Shown here one piece after another: positions 1-10,152 of a stretch of DNA of 64,000 nt. Made by a program: the position numbers and the translations under genes. This DNA is from Paracoccaceae bacterium (lineage in GTDB: Bacteria; Pseudomonadota; Alphaproteobacteria; Rhodobacterales; Rhodobacteraceae), in contig JACONJ010000025.1 in NCBI GenBank assembly GCA_014323785.1, positions 61,676 to 125,675 on the forward strand. Direction: 5' to 3'. The notes beneath the pieces were generated by a model. The model was given only the letters and a program-made list of their open reading frames with translations. It ran no database searches and had not been told where the DNA came from. How positions within the stretch are numbered: the first letter of the stretch is position 1; every line of letters begins with the position of its first letter.

Positions 1-995
1 CACCGGGTGCGTTGAACATGGCGGCAATGGAAGATGGTTTTGCCTCGGTGCCCGTCGACGGCTGGACGCAGATGATCATCTACCGCGCCGATCTGTTTGA
101 AGAGGCTGGCCTGGAACCACCCACGACCTATGCCAATGTGCTGGCCGCGATCGAGGTGCTGCATAACCCGCCTGATCTGTTCGGTTTTGTTGCTGCCACA
201 AAGGTGGATGAGGCGTTCATGAGCCAGGTTTTAGAGCATGTCTTCCTGGCAAATGGCGTGTCACCTGTGGGCGAAGCCGGATTCACCCCCCTTGATGAAG
301 GTGCCACGACCGAAGTGCTGGAGTTCTACGCGGCCATCACCGAGGCAAGCCCCGATGGCGAGTTGTTTTGGCAGCAGAGCCGGGAACTCTACTTTGCGGG
401 CCGGGCGGCGATGATCATCTGGTCGCCGTTCATTTTGGACGAGTTGGCTGGTCTGCGTGACAGTGCCCCCCCCACCATCACCGATGACCCGACCAGTGCC
501 GAATTGGCAAGCCGCACCGGCATCGTGACCAATTTTGCCGGGCCCTCGAACCCTGATGGTGCGGCTTGGGCCGATATCCGTTACTTCGGGATCACGGCGG
601 ATGCCGATACCGAGGCCGCAATGCAGTTTGTCGAGTTCGCCATGAGTGAAGGCTACACCCAAACCCTTGGCATCGCACCGGAAGGGAAATTCCCGGTGCG
701 CCGGGGTGATGGCAGCAACCCGACTGCTTTTGTTGAAGCCTGGTCTATGCTGGATGTGGGTGTTGATCGCCGTGCGCCTCTGGCCGCACTTTATCCGCAG
801 GAGATGATCGATGAGATCGTTGGTGGCCTGGATGTGGCGCAGCGTTGGGGCGTGGCCGAGGGGCAGCTCGCGCTGGCATCGCGCATTGTCAACGCCCAGG
901 TCATCAACCGCCTGGTGCGCGAGTATATGGATGGCGTGCGCGATGCCCCGGCGACCGTTGCGCTGATGAATGAGGAACTGGCGCGGATTGAGTGA
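1..995 (+). CDS. Sugar ABC transporter substrate-binding protein, 5' end cut
   Basis: Family 1 extracellular solute-binding protein, which would bind a carbohydrate in the periplasm and deliver it to the two permeases just downstream. The reading frame is open to the left window edge (codons in frame from base 3). The visible part is about 330 residues, against 400-450 usual for the family, so the signal peptide and N-terminal part lie outside the window. The family call rests on the overall fold-like sequence (for example a WQQSRELYFAGRAAM stretch) and on the operon: permease, permease, hydrolase and ATPase follow on the same strand. The substrate cannot be deduced. Confidence 0.85.
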   Translation, partial: PGALNMAAMEDGFASVPVDGWTQMIIYRADLFEEAGLEPPTTYANVLAAIEVLHNPPDLFGFVAATKVDEAFMSQVLEHVFLANGVSPVGEAGFTPLDEGATTEVLEFYAAITEASPDGELFWQQSRELYFAGRAAMIIWSPFILDELAGLRDSAPPTITDDPTSAELASRTGIVTNFAGPSNPDGAAWADIRYFGITADADTEAAMQFVEFAMSEGYTQTLGIAPEGKFPVRRGDGSNPTAFVEAWSMLDVGVDRRAPLAALYPQEMIDEIVGGLDVAQRWGVAEGQLALASRIVNAQVINRLVREYMDGVRDAPATVALMNEELARIE

Positions 996-1093
996 CCCCG
1001 TGCCAGACCTGAATGACCTTCCCCGGGTCACCCGATTCGCGGTGTGGCTCGGGGGAACCATCTGCTAAACTACGCTGCCGGAGGGGTTTCCTG

Positions 1094-2317
1094 ATGACGA
1101 TCACCGTGCCCCCAAAAGGCATCGGTCCCTTGGCACGGCGCGAGGCGCGTCTGGCATGGGGCTTGCTTCTGCCGACGCTGATCAGCGTGATGCTGGTGGT
1201 TATTCTACCGCTTCTGGCAATCATTTGGATCAGCTTCAAGCCAGTAACTCTCGCCGATTTGCGTACGGCAGAGCCGATCATCCGGGAGGATCTGCGCGAT
1301 GCCGATGAGGCCAAACCCTACATTCGCTACCGCATTCGTAACTCCAGCCGGTCTGACCCGATCTTCAACGTGGTGTTCAGTGACGTCGTCCCGGAGGGAG
1401 TGACGCTTCTTTCCACGCCCGATGGCTGCGACCTGGACGGTGCGGTGCTGACCTGCGATCTGGGGGATTTGGAACCTGGCGGGCGGATTACCCTGGAGGT
1501 TCCTGTCACCTTAGAGGAGGGGGGCGCGATCAAAGACGGGACCGCGCCTGCGATTACCGGCAGCGCACAGAATGTGCTGACAAACGGTGAATTCACGCTT
1601 GCCAATTTCATCGCCATTTTTGACGCGCGTGAGTTCTGGACAGTGGTTGGGACAACGCTGTTTTACACTGTCGTCGGCACCTTGGGGGCACTGATTGTTG
1701 GACTGTTCGCGGCACTGCTGCTGAACAAGAGCTTTCCCGGACAGGGCCTTCTGCGCGGGCTGTATCTGTTCCCTTACGTCGCTCCGGTGATCGCTGTCGC
1801 GTTTTCGTGGGTTATCCTGTTCGATCCCTTCTCTGGTTCTGTAAACGCGCTGCTGATCCAGATGGGCGTGACCGAACAGGCAATCAATTTCTTCGGAGAA
1901 CGCCCCCTGGCACTGATCATGGTGACAGTTTTCGAGATCTGGCGCTACTTCCCGCTCTCGTTTCTGTTTATTCTGGCGCGGATGCAGTCGATCGATACGG
2001 ATATGTACGAAGCTGCGGATGTTGATGGGGCCTCCCCCTTCCAGAAGTTCCGGTATCTCAGCCTGCCAATGCTGATGGGTATCCTGAGTGTGCTGTTCCT
2101 GCTGCGCTTCATTTGGACGTTCAACAAGTTTGACGATATCTTCCTGTTGACTGGCGGGAATGCGGGGACGCGAACCCTGACGGTAAATGTTTATGAGCAG
2201 GCTTTTGCATTGTCGAATATCGGGGCGGGGGCCGCGGTAGCCGTTATCATCCTGATGTGTCTTCTGACATTCTCCTGGTTCTTCTTTCGCTTTATGTCAA
2301 AAGAGGAAGGGCTGTGA
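1094..2317 (+). CDS. Sugar ABC permease (MalF/UgpA type) with a periplasmic DUF11-like insert
   Basis: Inner-membrane permease of 407 residues; partners are the second permease and the ATPase of the same operon. TM1 lies at about residues 22-46. It is followed by about 130 non-membrane residues and then the normal MalF-like core (from about residue 170), with the EAA-type coupling loop near YEAADVDGASPFQKF. Residues about 75-142 look like a DUF11/CARDB-type beta-sandwich: an N-terminal N-S-S stretch, VVPEGVTLL, then two cysteines (112 and 121) and a D-L-E-P-G-G turn. By topology this insert should be periplasmic. The start at 1094 is preferred over an upstream in-frame codon because GAGG lies at the right distance (1081-1084) and TM1 follows normally. 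The stop overlaps the next start. Confidence 0.88.
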   Translation: MTITVPPKGIGPLARREARLAWGLLLPTLISVMLVVILPLLAIIWISFKPVTLADLRTAEPIIREDLRDADEAKPYIRYRIRNSSRSDPIFNVVFSDVVPEGVTLLSTPDGCDLDGAVLTCDLGDLEPGGRITLEVPVTLEEGGAIKDGTAPAITGSAQNVLTNGEFTLANFIAIFDAREFWTVVGTTLFYTVVGTLGALIVGLFAALLLNKSFPGQGLLRGLYLFPYVAPVIAVAFSWVILFDPFSGSVNALLIQMGVTEQAINFFGERPLALIMVTVFEIWRYFPLSFLFILARMQSIDTDMYEAADVDGASPFQKFRYLSLPMLMGILSVLFLLRFIWTFNKFDDIFLLTGGNAGTRTLTVNVYEQAFALSNIGAGAAVAVIILMCLLTFSWFFFRFMSKEEGL

Positions 2318-3531
2318 TGAACGTGTTCTGGCACAGCTCCGTTACAGGTCCGATCATCGGAGTTCTTTGGAGCTTCGTGATCGCTACGACGGTGGCTGTG
2401 CTTTTGTCCTTCACAACCGGCGATGCGTTTCGGCCTGGCCTTATCGGCTGTCTGTTCATGGGCGGATTTGCGGGCATCATGGCGGTGCAGCCTGTGTCCC
2501 GCGTGTTGGTGGCGGCGTGCGCGGCAATTCTGGCCGTGGCTTTCAGCTACACTGCTGTCAGCCCGGTCCATGTTGCCGGGAACGTCGGCCATGGCGGGCA
2601 TTGGGCGGCGGGGATCGCTTTTGGCATCGGTTTGGCCTGGCCCGTGCGGGTGATGTTTGATGGCTGCCCGAAGGGTGTGCTGGGCCGGCATGAATGGGAG
2701 GCGGCGGTGATTCGCTTTCTGACCGGGGTTGGTTACATCTTCTTCACCGCCGCCGTGGCGATCCCATTCTACGTGATGGTCATGACCTCACTGAAGACGC
2801 AAGGCGAGTTGATCGCCAATCCGCTCGACTTCTCCATTGATTTTAACCGGGGCTGGGAGCTGCTGCGCAGTTATGAGGAACTGTTCCGTGATTTCAATTT
2901 CGGCAGGTATATGTGGACAAGTTTCTATATCTCGGTCTTGACGGTCCTGATTACGCTGCTGTTTTCGATCCCCGGGGCCTATGCCGTGGCACGCCTGCGC
3001 TTCAAGGGACAGAAGGGGCTGTCGCGCTCAATCTTGCTGATCTACATGGTGCCAATGATTGTGCTGGCCCTGCCGATCTACATTGCGTTTTCGATGACGG
3101 GGCTTCGGAACTCAATCATCGGGATCGTGATGATCTATCCGGTAACAACAATCCCGGTCGCGCTTTATATGCTGCAAGGCTATTTCCGCGGGCTTCCGGC
3201 AGAGGTGGAGGAGGCTGGCCTGATGGATGGGCTCGGCCGGTTGCAGGTGATCTGGAAGATCACGCTGCCCCTGTCGCTTCCGGCACTGGCCTCGGTCTCG
3301 CTCTATGTATTTATGATTGCCTGGAATGAGTTCCTTCTGGCCTTCATGCTTTTGGACGATCCTTCAAAATTCACGCTGACGCGGGGGATTGCCAGCCTCA
3401 ATTCCTCTGAGATTCCCCGCCAGCACCTGATGGCCGGGGCGGTGATTGCCACGGTGCCAGTGATGGTGATGTTCCTGGGGTTGGAGAAATTCATGACCCG
3501 CGGTTTGACTGCAGGGAGCGTCAAGGGATGA
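2317..3531 (+). CDS. Sugar ABC permease (MalG/UgpE type) with extra N-terminal membrane segments
   Basis: Second inner-membrane permease, 404 residues. The canonical MalG-like part starts at about residue 130 (RFLTGVGYIFFTAAVAIPFY) and contains the EAA loop EVEEAGLMDGLGRLQVIWKI, which docks on the ATPase. Family members usually have about 280 residues. The first 120 or so residues add roughly three or four hydrophobic segments (about 12-35, 42-58, 62-80 and 96-112) of no recognised function. The ATG at 2317 overlaps the preceding stop, which indicates translational coupling; an upstream in-frame start at 2257 would run inside the previous gene and is less likely. The gene overlaps the following hydrolase by 4 bases. 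Confidence 0.87.
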   Translation: MNVFWHSSVTGPIIGVLWSFVIATTVAVLLSFTTGDAFRPGLIGCLFMGGFAGIMAVQPVSRVLVAACAAILAVAFSYTAVSPVHVAGNVGHGGHWAAGIAFGIGLAWPVRVMFDGCPKGVLGRHEWEAAVIRFLTGVGYIFFTAAVAIPFYVMVMTSLKTQGELIANPLDFSIDFNRGWELLRSYEELFRDFNFGRYMWTSFYISVLTVLITLLFSIPGAYAVARLRFKGQKGLSRSILLIYMVPMIVLALPIYIAFSMTGLRNSIIGIVMIYPVTTIPVALYMLQGYFRGLPAEVEEAGLMDGLGRLQVIWKITLPLSLPALASVSLYVFMIAWNEFLLAFMLLDDPSKFTLTRGIASLNSSEIPRQHLMAGAVIATVPVMVMFLGLEKFMTRGLTAGSVKG

Positions 3532-4804
3532 GCCTGGATTTGAAGACTGATTGCGCCACCATGGATCAACGCGCCCAGGATATCCTAAGGGGCAATGATC
3601 GGGGCGGTTTTACGGTGCCGACAAACGGGCTCTATCCCTATCAATTCAACTGGGACAGCGTTTTCGCCGCTTGGGGCTTTGCCAGGATCGATTTGGTCCG
3701 CGCCTGGGAAGAGATTGAGAAACTGTTTGACGGGCAATGGCCAAACGGGATGGTGCCGCATATTGTTTTCCGCCAGTACGATCCCGATTATTTTCCCGGC
3801 CCGGATGTCTGGGGCTGCACCCATGCCCCTGTTATCACCTCGGGGATCAGTCAGCCGCCAGTAGCCGCAAGTTGTGTCACCCGGCTTTATGCAATGGACC
3901 CCGAACTGGGACAGGCGAAGGTCGCGGTCTTGATGCCCAAACTGCTGCGCTGGCATCGCTGGTTTATCGAGTGGCGGCAAAGCGGGGGGGCAATTTGCGT
4001 CCACCACCCTTGGGAATCAGGGCGCGACAACGCCGCGGATTGGGATGGTGCCATGGCAGCGATCACACCGGGCGATGTTGGCAATTACACGCGCCGCGAT
4101 ACCGCCCATGTGAACCCCGCGATGCGGCCGACGGACGAGGATTACGACCGTTTCCTTTACCTGGTGCAGCGCGCCCGCCGCCTGGGCTGGGATGAGGTGC
4201 GGCTGGCCGAAGATGCGCCGTTTCGTGTAGCAGACCCAGGCATGACCTTCGTCCTACTGCGGGCGAACCGTGATCTGGAACAACTGGCCGGGATCGTCGG
4301 CCATCCTACCGAAGAGATCGCGGGGTGGACCAGGATGTTGGAAAAGGGAGCAGCGGGCCTTTGGAACGCCGACCTTGGTGCCTATGACAGTCGCGATGTG
4401 CTGACCGGCGCGTTTTCCAATGCGCTCGGCAGTACCTCTTATCTGTGCTGGTATGCGGGCCTTACCGATGATCGGATGGTACCCGCGCTGGAGCGCACAT
4501 TGCGCGATGTGCGCTACCCGATGCCAAGCCTTGATCCGGGGGATGGCCGGTTTGACTCGCTGCGCTACTGGCGCGGTCCGACCTGGGCACCGGTCAATGC
4601 GCTTGTGGGCCTGGGCCTGCAGGAATGTGGCCCGCCGGGCACAGGGGAACAGCTGCGCAAGAAAACGGCGCAGATGATCGCAAGTCACGGTTTTGCCGAA
4701 TATTTCGATCCGCGGGACGGGACATCGGCAGGGGGTGGAACATTCACTTGGACGGCGGCAGTGTGGCTGGCTTGGGCCTCTCCCTCTGCCCGGGAGGTGG
4801 CGTA

Positions 4805-4805
<1 letters not shown>
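3528..4805 (+). CDS. Trehalase/GH63-like (MGH1-type) glycoside hydrolase
   Basis: Predicted (alpha/alpha)6-barrel glycosidase of 425 residues. Motifs typical of the trehalase/GH63-like superfamily are visible: [13 protein letters not shown] at about 38-50, [12 protein letters not shown] at about 162-173 (holding the likely catalytic acid Asp), RGPTW in the C-terminal third and a glycine-rich [10 protein letters not shown] near the end. No signal peptide is present, so it should act in the cytoplasm on a glycoside imported by the surrounding ABC transporter. It overlaps the permease gene before it by 4 bases and the ATPase gene after it by 1 base. Bacterial relatives act on glucosylglycerate, mannosylglycerate or trehalose-like substrates, but the specificity here is not readable. 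Confidence 0.8.
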
Positions 4806-5874
<1,069 letters not shown>

Positions 5875-5878
<4 letters not shown>

Positions 5879-6630
5879 ACCTGCCTCAAACGCCCTCTTT
5901 CCGACTGGATGATCGCCGTGCGCTGGTGGTGGGGGGATCCCGCGGGATCGGTTTGGGCTGCGCTGTCGCCCTGGCCGAGGCAGGTGCCGAACTGGTGGTA
6001 GCTGCACGCTGCACCGGGGCATTGGAGGAGGCTGTTGCCGCTTTGACCGGGGCGGGTTTCACGGCCTCCGCCGCCCCGCTTGACGTGACTAACCTGTCCG
6101 CCGTTGATGCATTGCTTTTGGCAGAGGGATCATTTGACATCCTGTGCAACTCTGCCGGGATGGCGCGCCACGGCCCGGCCTTGGAGACGACCGAGGCCGA
6201 CTTTGACGCCGTTGCTGAAATCAACATTAAGGCGGCTTATTTCCTGGCACAAAAAGTGGCGGCGCGGATGGAACGGGGGGGGACGATCATCCAAATCTCC
6301 AGCCAGATGGGGTATGTCGGTGGCCCTGACCGCGGAGTCTACTGTGCCACGAAACACGCGGTGGAGGGGATGACCAAAGCGATGGCGATTGAATGGGGTC
6401 CGGAACGCATCAGGGTCAACACGATCTGCCCCACCTTCATTCGCACCCCCCTGACAGCACCCACCTTTGCGAATCCGGAAAAGCGTGCCTGGATCGAAGG
6501 GAAGATCAAACTGCCCCGCATCGCCGAGGTTGAGGACATCATGGGCGCGGTACAGTTCCTGGCCTCTGACGCCTCGGCCATGGTTACGGGAACCTCAATC
6601 CTGGTTGATGGCGGATGGACAGCGGGCTAG
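5875..6630 (+). CDS. Short-chain dehydrogenase/reductase
   Basis: Classical SDR of 251 residues. The nucleotide-binding motif GGSRGIG is at residues 20-26, the NSAG motif at 92-95, the catalytic serine at about 142-143 and the YxxxK pair at 156/160 (YCATK). The C-terminus ends in the usual VDGGWTAG. It overlaps the ATPase gene by 4 bases (ATGA), so it belongs to the sugar operon and probably oxidises or reduces the imported sugar or polyol, or its hydrolysis product. Whether it uses NAD or NADP, and which sugar, cannot be decided from the sequence. Confidence 0.88.
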
Positions 6631-6798
6631 GGCGGTGCCATGGGGAACAGTGATCGCACCAAATGCTTTTAAACCGATCGGAATCAGCCAGTCGGCGATC
6701 ATCCGGGTCGCCTTTCACGCCCGGCCCCTTTCTCAGACGCAGGGCTGGCAACGTGTGGGTGGCGGCGGAAGGACTGCCTGCCCTCGGCCCAGCGTGCT

Positions 6799-6972
6799 GG
6801 CAGGGTGTCTTCAACCGGGTTGGGTGCGCCGAGTGACATGTCGGTTGTGGGCTATGACGATGTGCCGATGTCCGGGATCAAGAAGGGCCGCGCGCCGGGC
6901 CAGGTGATGGAAATTGAAGGGCCTTTGATGATCCGCAGATCGGCCCGACAGGTAAGAGGGCTTGCGACGTGA
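6799..6972 (+). pseudogene. Remnant of a LacI-family transcriptional regulator
   Basis: A short open stretch without a start reads GAPSDMSVVGYDDVPMSG and ends with EIEGPLMIRRSARQ. The first matches the 'P.DVSVVGYDDIP' segment and the second the C-terminal '.L.VR.S' segment of LacI/GalR effector domains; the 25-40 residues expected between them are mostly missing. No DNA-binding domain is visible upstream: bases 6631-6798 hold nothing else recognised. A LacI regulator beside a sugar ABC operon is common, so this is probably the decayed former regulator of the genes upstream. It is a short match and could be coincidental. Confidence 0.45.
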
Positions 6973-7934
6973 AGGGGTTTGATAAGAAATTCAAGGACTT
7001 CCCGGATTATATCCTGAGTATCACCAAGGAGATATGGGAGGATCGGGGGGTTTCAACCCTGCATCGCTACTATAGCGACGATATTGTCGTGCGCTCGCCC
7101 GCTTCGGTGGTTGTGGGCAATCAGGGCGTGATCGCCGCCACCATGGCAACCCTGGCCGAGTTCCCCGACCGCGAGCTTCTGGGCGAGGATGTGATCTGGA
7201 GCGGGGCACCCGAGGCAGGGATGCTCAGCTCTCATCGCATTGTCTCGACTGCAACCCATTCGGGCGATGGGGTTTATGGGGCTGCAACCGGGCGGCGACT
7301 GATCTATCGCATTCTGGCCGATTGTCATGCCATCGACAATCAGATCAATGATGAATGGCTGATCCGTGACCAGGGCGCAATCGTGCGGCAGTTGGATTGG
7401 ACGCCGCGCGACTATGCAGCCGATCTGATCACGCGAGAGGGCGGGCCGAAGGCTTGTATCAAACCGCTGACGCCAGAGACGGACAGGCCCGGCCCCTATA
7501 CAGGGCGAGGCAATGACAACCCGTGGGGGCAGACACTGGCCGAGACGCTGACCCGGATCATGGGGGCGGATTTCCGTGCGATCCCCGAAGTGTATGACCG
7601 TGCCTGCCAATTGCACTATCCCGGCGGGGTGACGGTGCAATCCCGCGGCGCGGCGGACAGATTCTGGATGGGGCTGCGGGCTGCCGTTCCCAATGCCGTG
7701 TTTTCCATCGATCATCAGATCGGCCGCGAAGACCCGATGATGCCGCCAAGGGCAGCTGTCCGGTGGAGCCTTTGGGGCAAGCATGAGGGGTTTGGCACTT
7801 TCGGCACACCGACCGGTGCGATGATCTATATCCTGGGCATCACCCAGGCTGAATTTGGGCCCTGGGGCCTGCGCAGAGAGTATACGCTTTTCGATGAAAC
7901 CGCGGTGTGGAAACAGATATTGCTGGCTGGGTAA
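6969..7934 (+). CDS. Two-domain SnoaL-like (NTF2 fold) protein
   Basis: Protein of 321 residues made of two halves that each resemble SnoaL-like / NTF2-like domains: about residues 10-150 (HRYYSDDIVVRSPASVV, IADCHAIDNQINDEWLIRD) and about 185-320 (YDRACQLHYPGGVTV, GTPTGAMIYILGITQAEFG). SnoaL-like proteins include polyketide cyclases, dehydratases and many proteins of unknown role that bind small hydrophobic or sugar-like ligands in a cone-shaped pocket. The start is a GTG at 6969; AGAGGG lies about 10 bases upstream. There is no signal peptide. It sits just after the sugar operon and the regulator remnant, so a link to sugar metabolism is possible but unproven. Confidence 0.65.
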   Translation: MKGFDKKFKDFPDYILSITKEIWEDRGVSTLHRYYSDDIVVRSPASVVVGNQGVIAATMATLAEFPDRELLGEDVIWSGAPEAGMLSSHRIVSTATHSGDGVYGAATGRRLIYRILADCHAIDNQINDEWLIRDQGAIVRQLDWTPRDYAADLITREGGPKACIKPLTPETDRPGPYTGRGNDNPWGQTLAETLTRIMGADFRAIPEVYDRACQLHYPGGVTVQSRGAADRFWMGLRAAVPNAVFSIDHQIGREDPMMPPRAAVRWSLWGKHEGFGTFGTPTGAMIYILGITQAEFGPWGLRREYTLFDETAVWKQILLAG

Positions 7935-8205
7935 GCCCGGGATAGCGCGTGGACGATTCACCCATCACTATGGGAAAACGCTTATAACGCAGACGGCGAC
8001 AAGTGTAGGAGGCGCAGTTGGGGTTCCCCATATTCAAAAGTATCGTAAACCCGCGCGGGGTCGTCCCCCTCTTGCTAAGGTCTGTTCTCCGAGGGGAATG
8101 CCTTCCCGCCTTGGGTCGCGTTCGCAGGGCGGACCAGAGCTTTCGCTGCGCGGGGCCGCAGCCTATTTATAAGGGGGTAGCAATTCAAGGGGAAGGGTAG
8201 CCGAT

Positions 8206-8793
8206 ATGCGCCAAGCCAAGCTTAGCCGGACCACGGCAGAAACCGAGGTTAGTGCCGAAATCAACCTTGATGGAACTGGTCTCTACGACAATGTGACCGG
8301 TGTAGGCTTCCTTGACCACATGCTTGATCAATTGGCACGGCATGCACTGTTCGACATGACGATCCGCGCCAAGGGCGATCTTCACATTGACGACCATCAC
8401 ACGGTCGAAGACGTGGGCATTACCCTTGGCCAAGCCCTGACGCAGGCCCTGGGCGACAAGCGCGGCATCCGGCGCTATGGTGCGTGTCTGTTACCGATGG
8501 ATGATGCGCTGGTGTGCGCAGTACTGGATCTGTCGGGCCGTCCCTATTTGGTGTGGAATGCACCCATGCCAACGGCCAGGATTGGCACCTTCGATACCGA
8601 GCTACTGCGCGAGTTCTTCCAAGCGTTCGCCGCCCATGGTGGCATTACGCTGCATGTCGAGGCACTGCATGGCCTCAACAGCCATCATATCGCCGAGGCG
8701 GCGTTCAAAGCCGTCGCGCACGCCCTGCGCGAAGCGGTAGAGATCGACCCACGCAAGGGGGACGCCGTACCCTCAACAAAGGGCAGCCTGTAA
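8206..8793 (+). CDS. hisB: Imidazoleglycerol-phosphate dehydratase
   Basis: Catalyses dehydration of imidazole glycerol phosphate to imidazole acetol phosphate in histidine biosynthesis. The 195 residues match the monofunctional bacterial enzyme. The metal-binding histidine motifs are visible: [26 protein letters not shown] and [17 protein letters not shown] purine-rich ribosome-binding site (GGGGAAGGG, 8189-8197) precedes the ATG. hisH follows after 4 bases. The 271 bases upstream (7935-8205) hold no gene I can support; they include a small CCCAT/ATGGG inverted repeat without a T run. Confidence 0.97.
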   Translation: MRQAKLSRTTAETEVSAEINLDGTGLYDNVTGVGFLDHMLDQLARHALFDMTIRAKGDLHIDDHHTVEDVGITLGQALTQALGDKRGIRRYGACLLPMDDALVCAVLDLSGRPYLVWNAPMPTARIGTFDTELLREFFQAFAAHGGITLHVEALHGLNSHHIAEAAFKAVAHALREAVEIDPRKGDAVPSTKGSL

Positions 8794-8797
8794 CCCG

Positions 8798-9436
8798 ATG
8801 ACAACGGTATTGGTCGATTACGGTTCGGGTAACCTGCATTCAGCTGAAAAAGCATTTCAGCGCATGGCCCAGGAAGGCGGGTTTGAACCCGTTATCGTCA
8901 GCAATCGGCCCGAGGATGTGGCCCGTGCCACCCGCGTCGTGCTGCCCGGCGACGGGGCTTTTCCCGCTTGCCGCCGCGGGCTTCAAGCCATCGACGGGTT
9001 AGAGGAGGCGATCCGTGAGGCGGTGAAGGTGCGGGCGGCACCGTTCCTGGGCATCTGTGTTGGCATGCAGATGCTGGCCAGTTGGGGGCAGGAATACGAA
9101 AATGTCGCGGGTTTTGGCTGGATCCCGGGCGAGGTGGTGAAGATCGTGCCGGGTGATCATGGCCTGAAGGTGCCGCATATGGGCTGGAATGATCTGGTGC
9201 TTGACCGTTCCCACCCGGTTCTGACGGGGTTAAGCACGGGGGATCATGCCTATTTCGTGCATTCCTATCATATGCAGACTGTTATGCCCGACGATCTGCT
9301 GGCCCATGTTGATTACGGCGGGGCCATCACGGCGATTGTCGGGCGCGACACGGTCATCGGCACACAGTTTCACCCCGAGAAAAGCCAGCGAGCGGGCCTG
9401 CAGCTGATATCGAACTTTCTGGGGTGGTCGCCCTAG
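8798..9436 (+). CDS. hisH: Imidazole glycerol phosphate synthase, glutaminase subunit
   Basis: Class I glutamine amidotransferase of 212 residues that supplies ammonia to HisF. The nucleophile cysteine sits in FLGICVGMQ (about residue 83) and the His-Glu pair in GTQFHPEKSQ near the C-terminus. It follows hisB by 4 bases, so the two are co-transcribed. The genes that usually follow in related bacteria (hisA, hisF, hisE) are not in this window: a DUF2147 gene and a peptide transporter operon on the other strand come next. Confidence 0.97.
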   Translation: MTTVLVDYGSGNLHSAEKAFQRMAQEGGFEPVIVSNRPEDVARATRVVLPGDGAFPACRRGLQAIDGLEEAIREAVKVRAAPFLGICVGMQMLASWGQEYENVAGFGWIPGEVVKIVPGDHGLKVPHMGWNDLVLDRSHPVLTGLSTGDHAYFVHSYHMQTVMPDDLLAHVDYGGAITAIVGRDTVIGTQFHPEKSQRAGLQLISNFLGWSP

Positions 9437-9494
9437 GCTTTGCCCTGCCTGAGAAAGCGGCCTTAGGTGCTCCTGTGCGGCTTGGAGTCTTGGC

Positions 9495-9899
9495 TCAATT
9501 GGCTCGTCGCCACTGCTCGCCCTCGCGGCAGATCGCCCCACCAAAAACGCAGCCAGATACGCTAAGCGTGTTGCCGGACAGTTGCAATAAAGAGCGGTAG
9601 TCGCGATCCCGGTCTGGCGAATAGATCATGCCGCGATACTCTCCCGGCTGGTCGGTCGGGAGAGTATCCCATATAATCTGTTGGCCCACATCCTCGGGTT
9701 CCAACTCAACCGACATGCCAGCACTGTCGAGGGCCCCCACCAGTGCCCCGCAAAGTGCACTGCCGCATTGGCTGATCTGCACAATTCCTGTATCGCCATC
9801 TTTATTCGGCGCGGTATACCAATTGCCGATCAGGTCATCGGCCAGTACGGCACCGGACATCGCGACCAGTGTCACCACGGATGTGAACAGATGTGTCAT
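9495..9899 (-). CDS. Secreted DUF2147 family protein
   Basis: Small exported protein of 134 residues. A signal peptide is visible (THLFTSVVTLVAMSGAVLA, cleavage probably after Ala-Asp region), followed by the DUF2147 pattern LIGNWYTAPNKDG, then a CGSALCG cysteine pair and a C-terminal VSGCVFGGAICRE. The start is set at 9899 because GGAG lies 9 bases upstream; the in-frame ATG at 9908 has the same GGAG directly adjacent, and longer readings to 10103 would add a non-signal-like extension. DUF2147 proteins are periplasmic with no established biochemical function. It converges on hisH. The 250 bases between it and the ATPase gene (9900-10152) show nothing I can support. Confidence 0.75.
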   Translation of the reverse strand: MTHLFTSVVTLVAMSGAVLADDLIGNWYTAPNKDGDTGIVQISQCGSALCGALVGALDSAGMSVELEPEDVGQQIIWDTLPTDQPGEYRGMIYSPDRDRDYRSLLQLSGNTLSVSGCVFGGAICREGEQWRRAN

Positions 9900-10152
9900 C
9901 CCAGCCATCTCCAAAAAGACAAAAACACGACAGTGAGAATGTCGCACATCAAAATAAATGGGGACAGGGAATTTTCGGGATGAGAGTGTTGGAAATAAGA
10001 GCTTTGGCGGTAAGCAGGCGGGGACTCTGGTAGTCATGCCTGTCAGCGTCAGGTTAACGCACTCCGGTGCCCCCCACCACAGTTGGAGTGCCGTGTCTGC
10101 CACGTCTGCCGCGGGTGTGCCTGGCAGTGCGCGGGTGGCGCGGAATCGGGGG

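Noticed and set aside
261..1061. Long minus-strand frame opposite the sugar-binding protein gene
   Set aside because: It mirrors the codon structure of the real gene and shows no family motif; the same holds for the long opposite frames at 15587-16663, 19102-20928 and 49809-50600.
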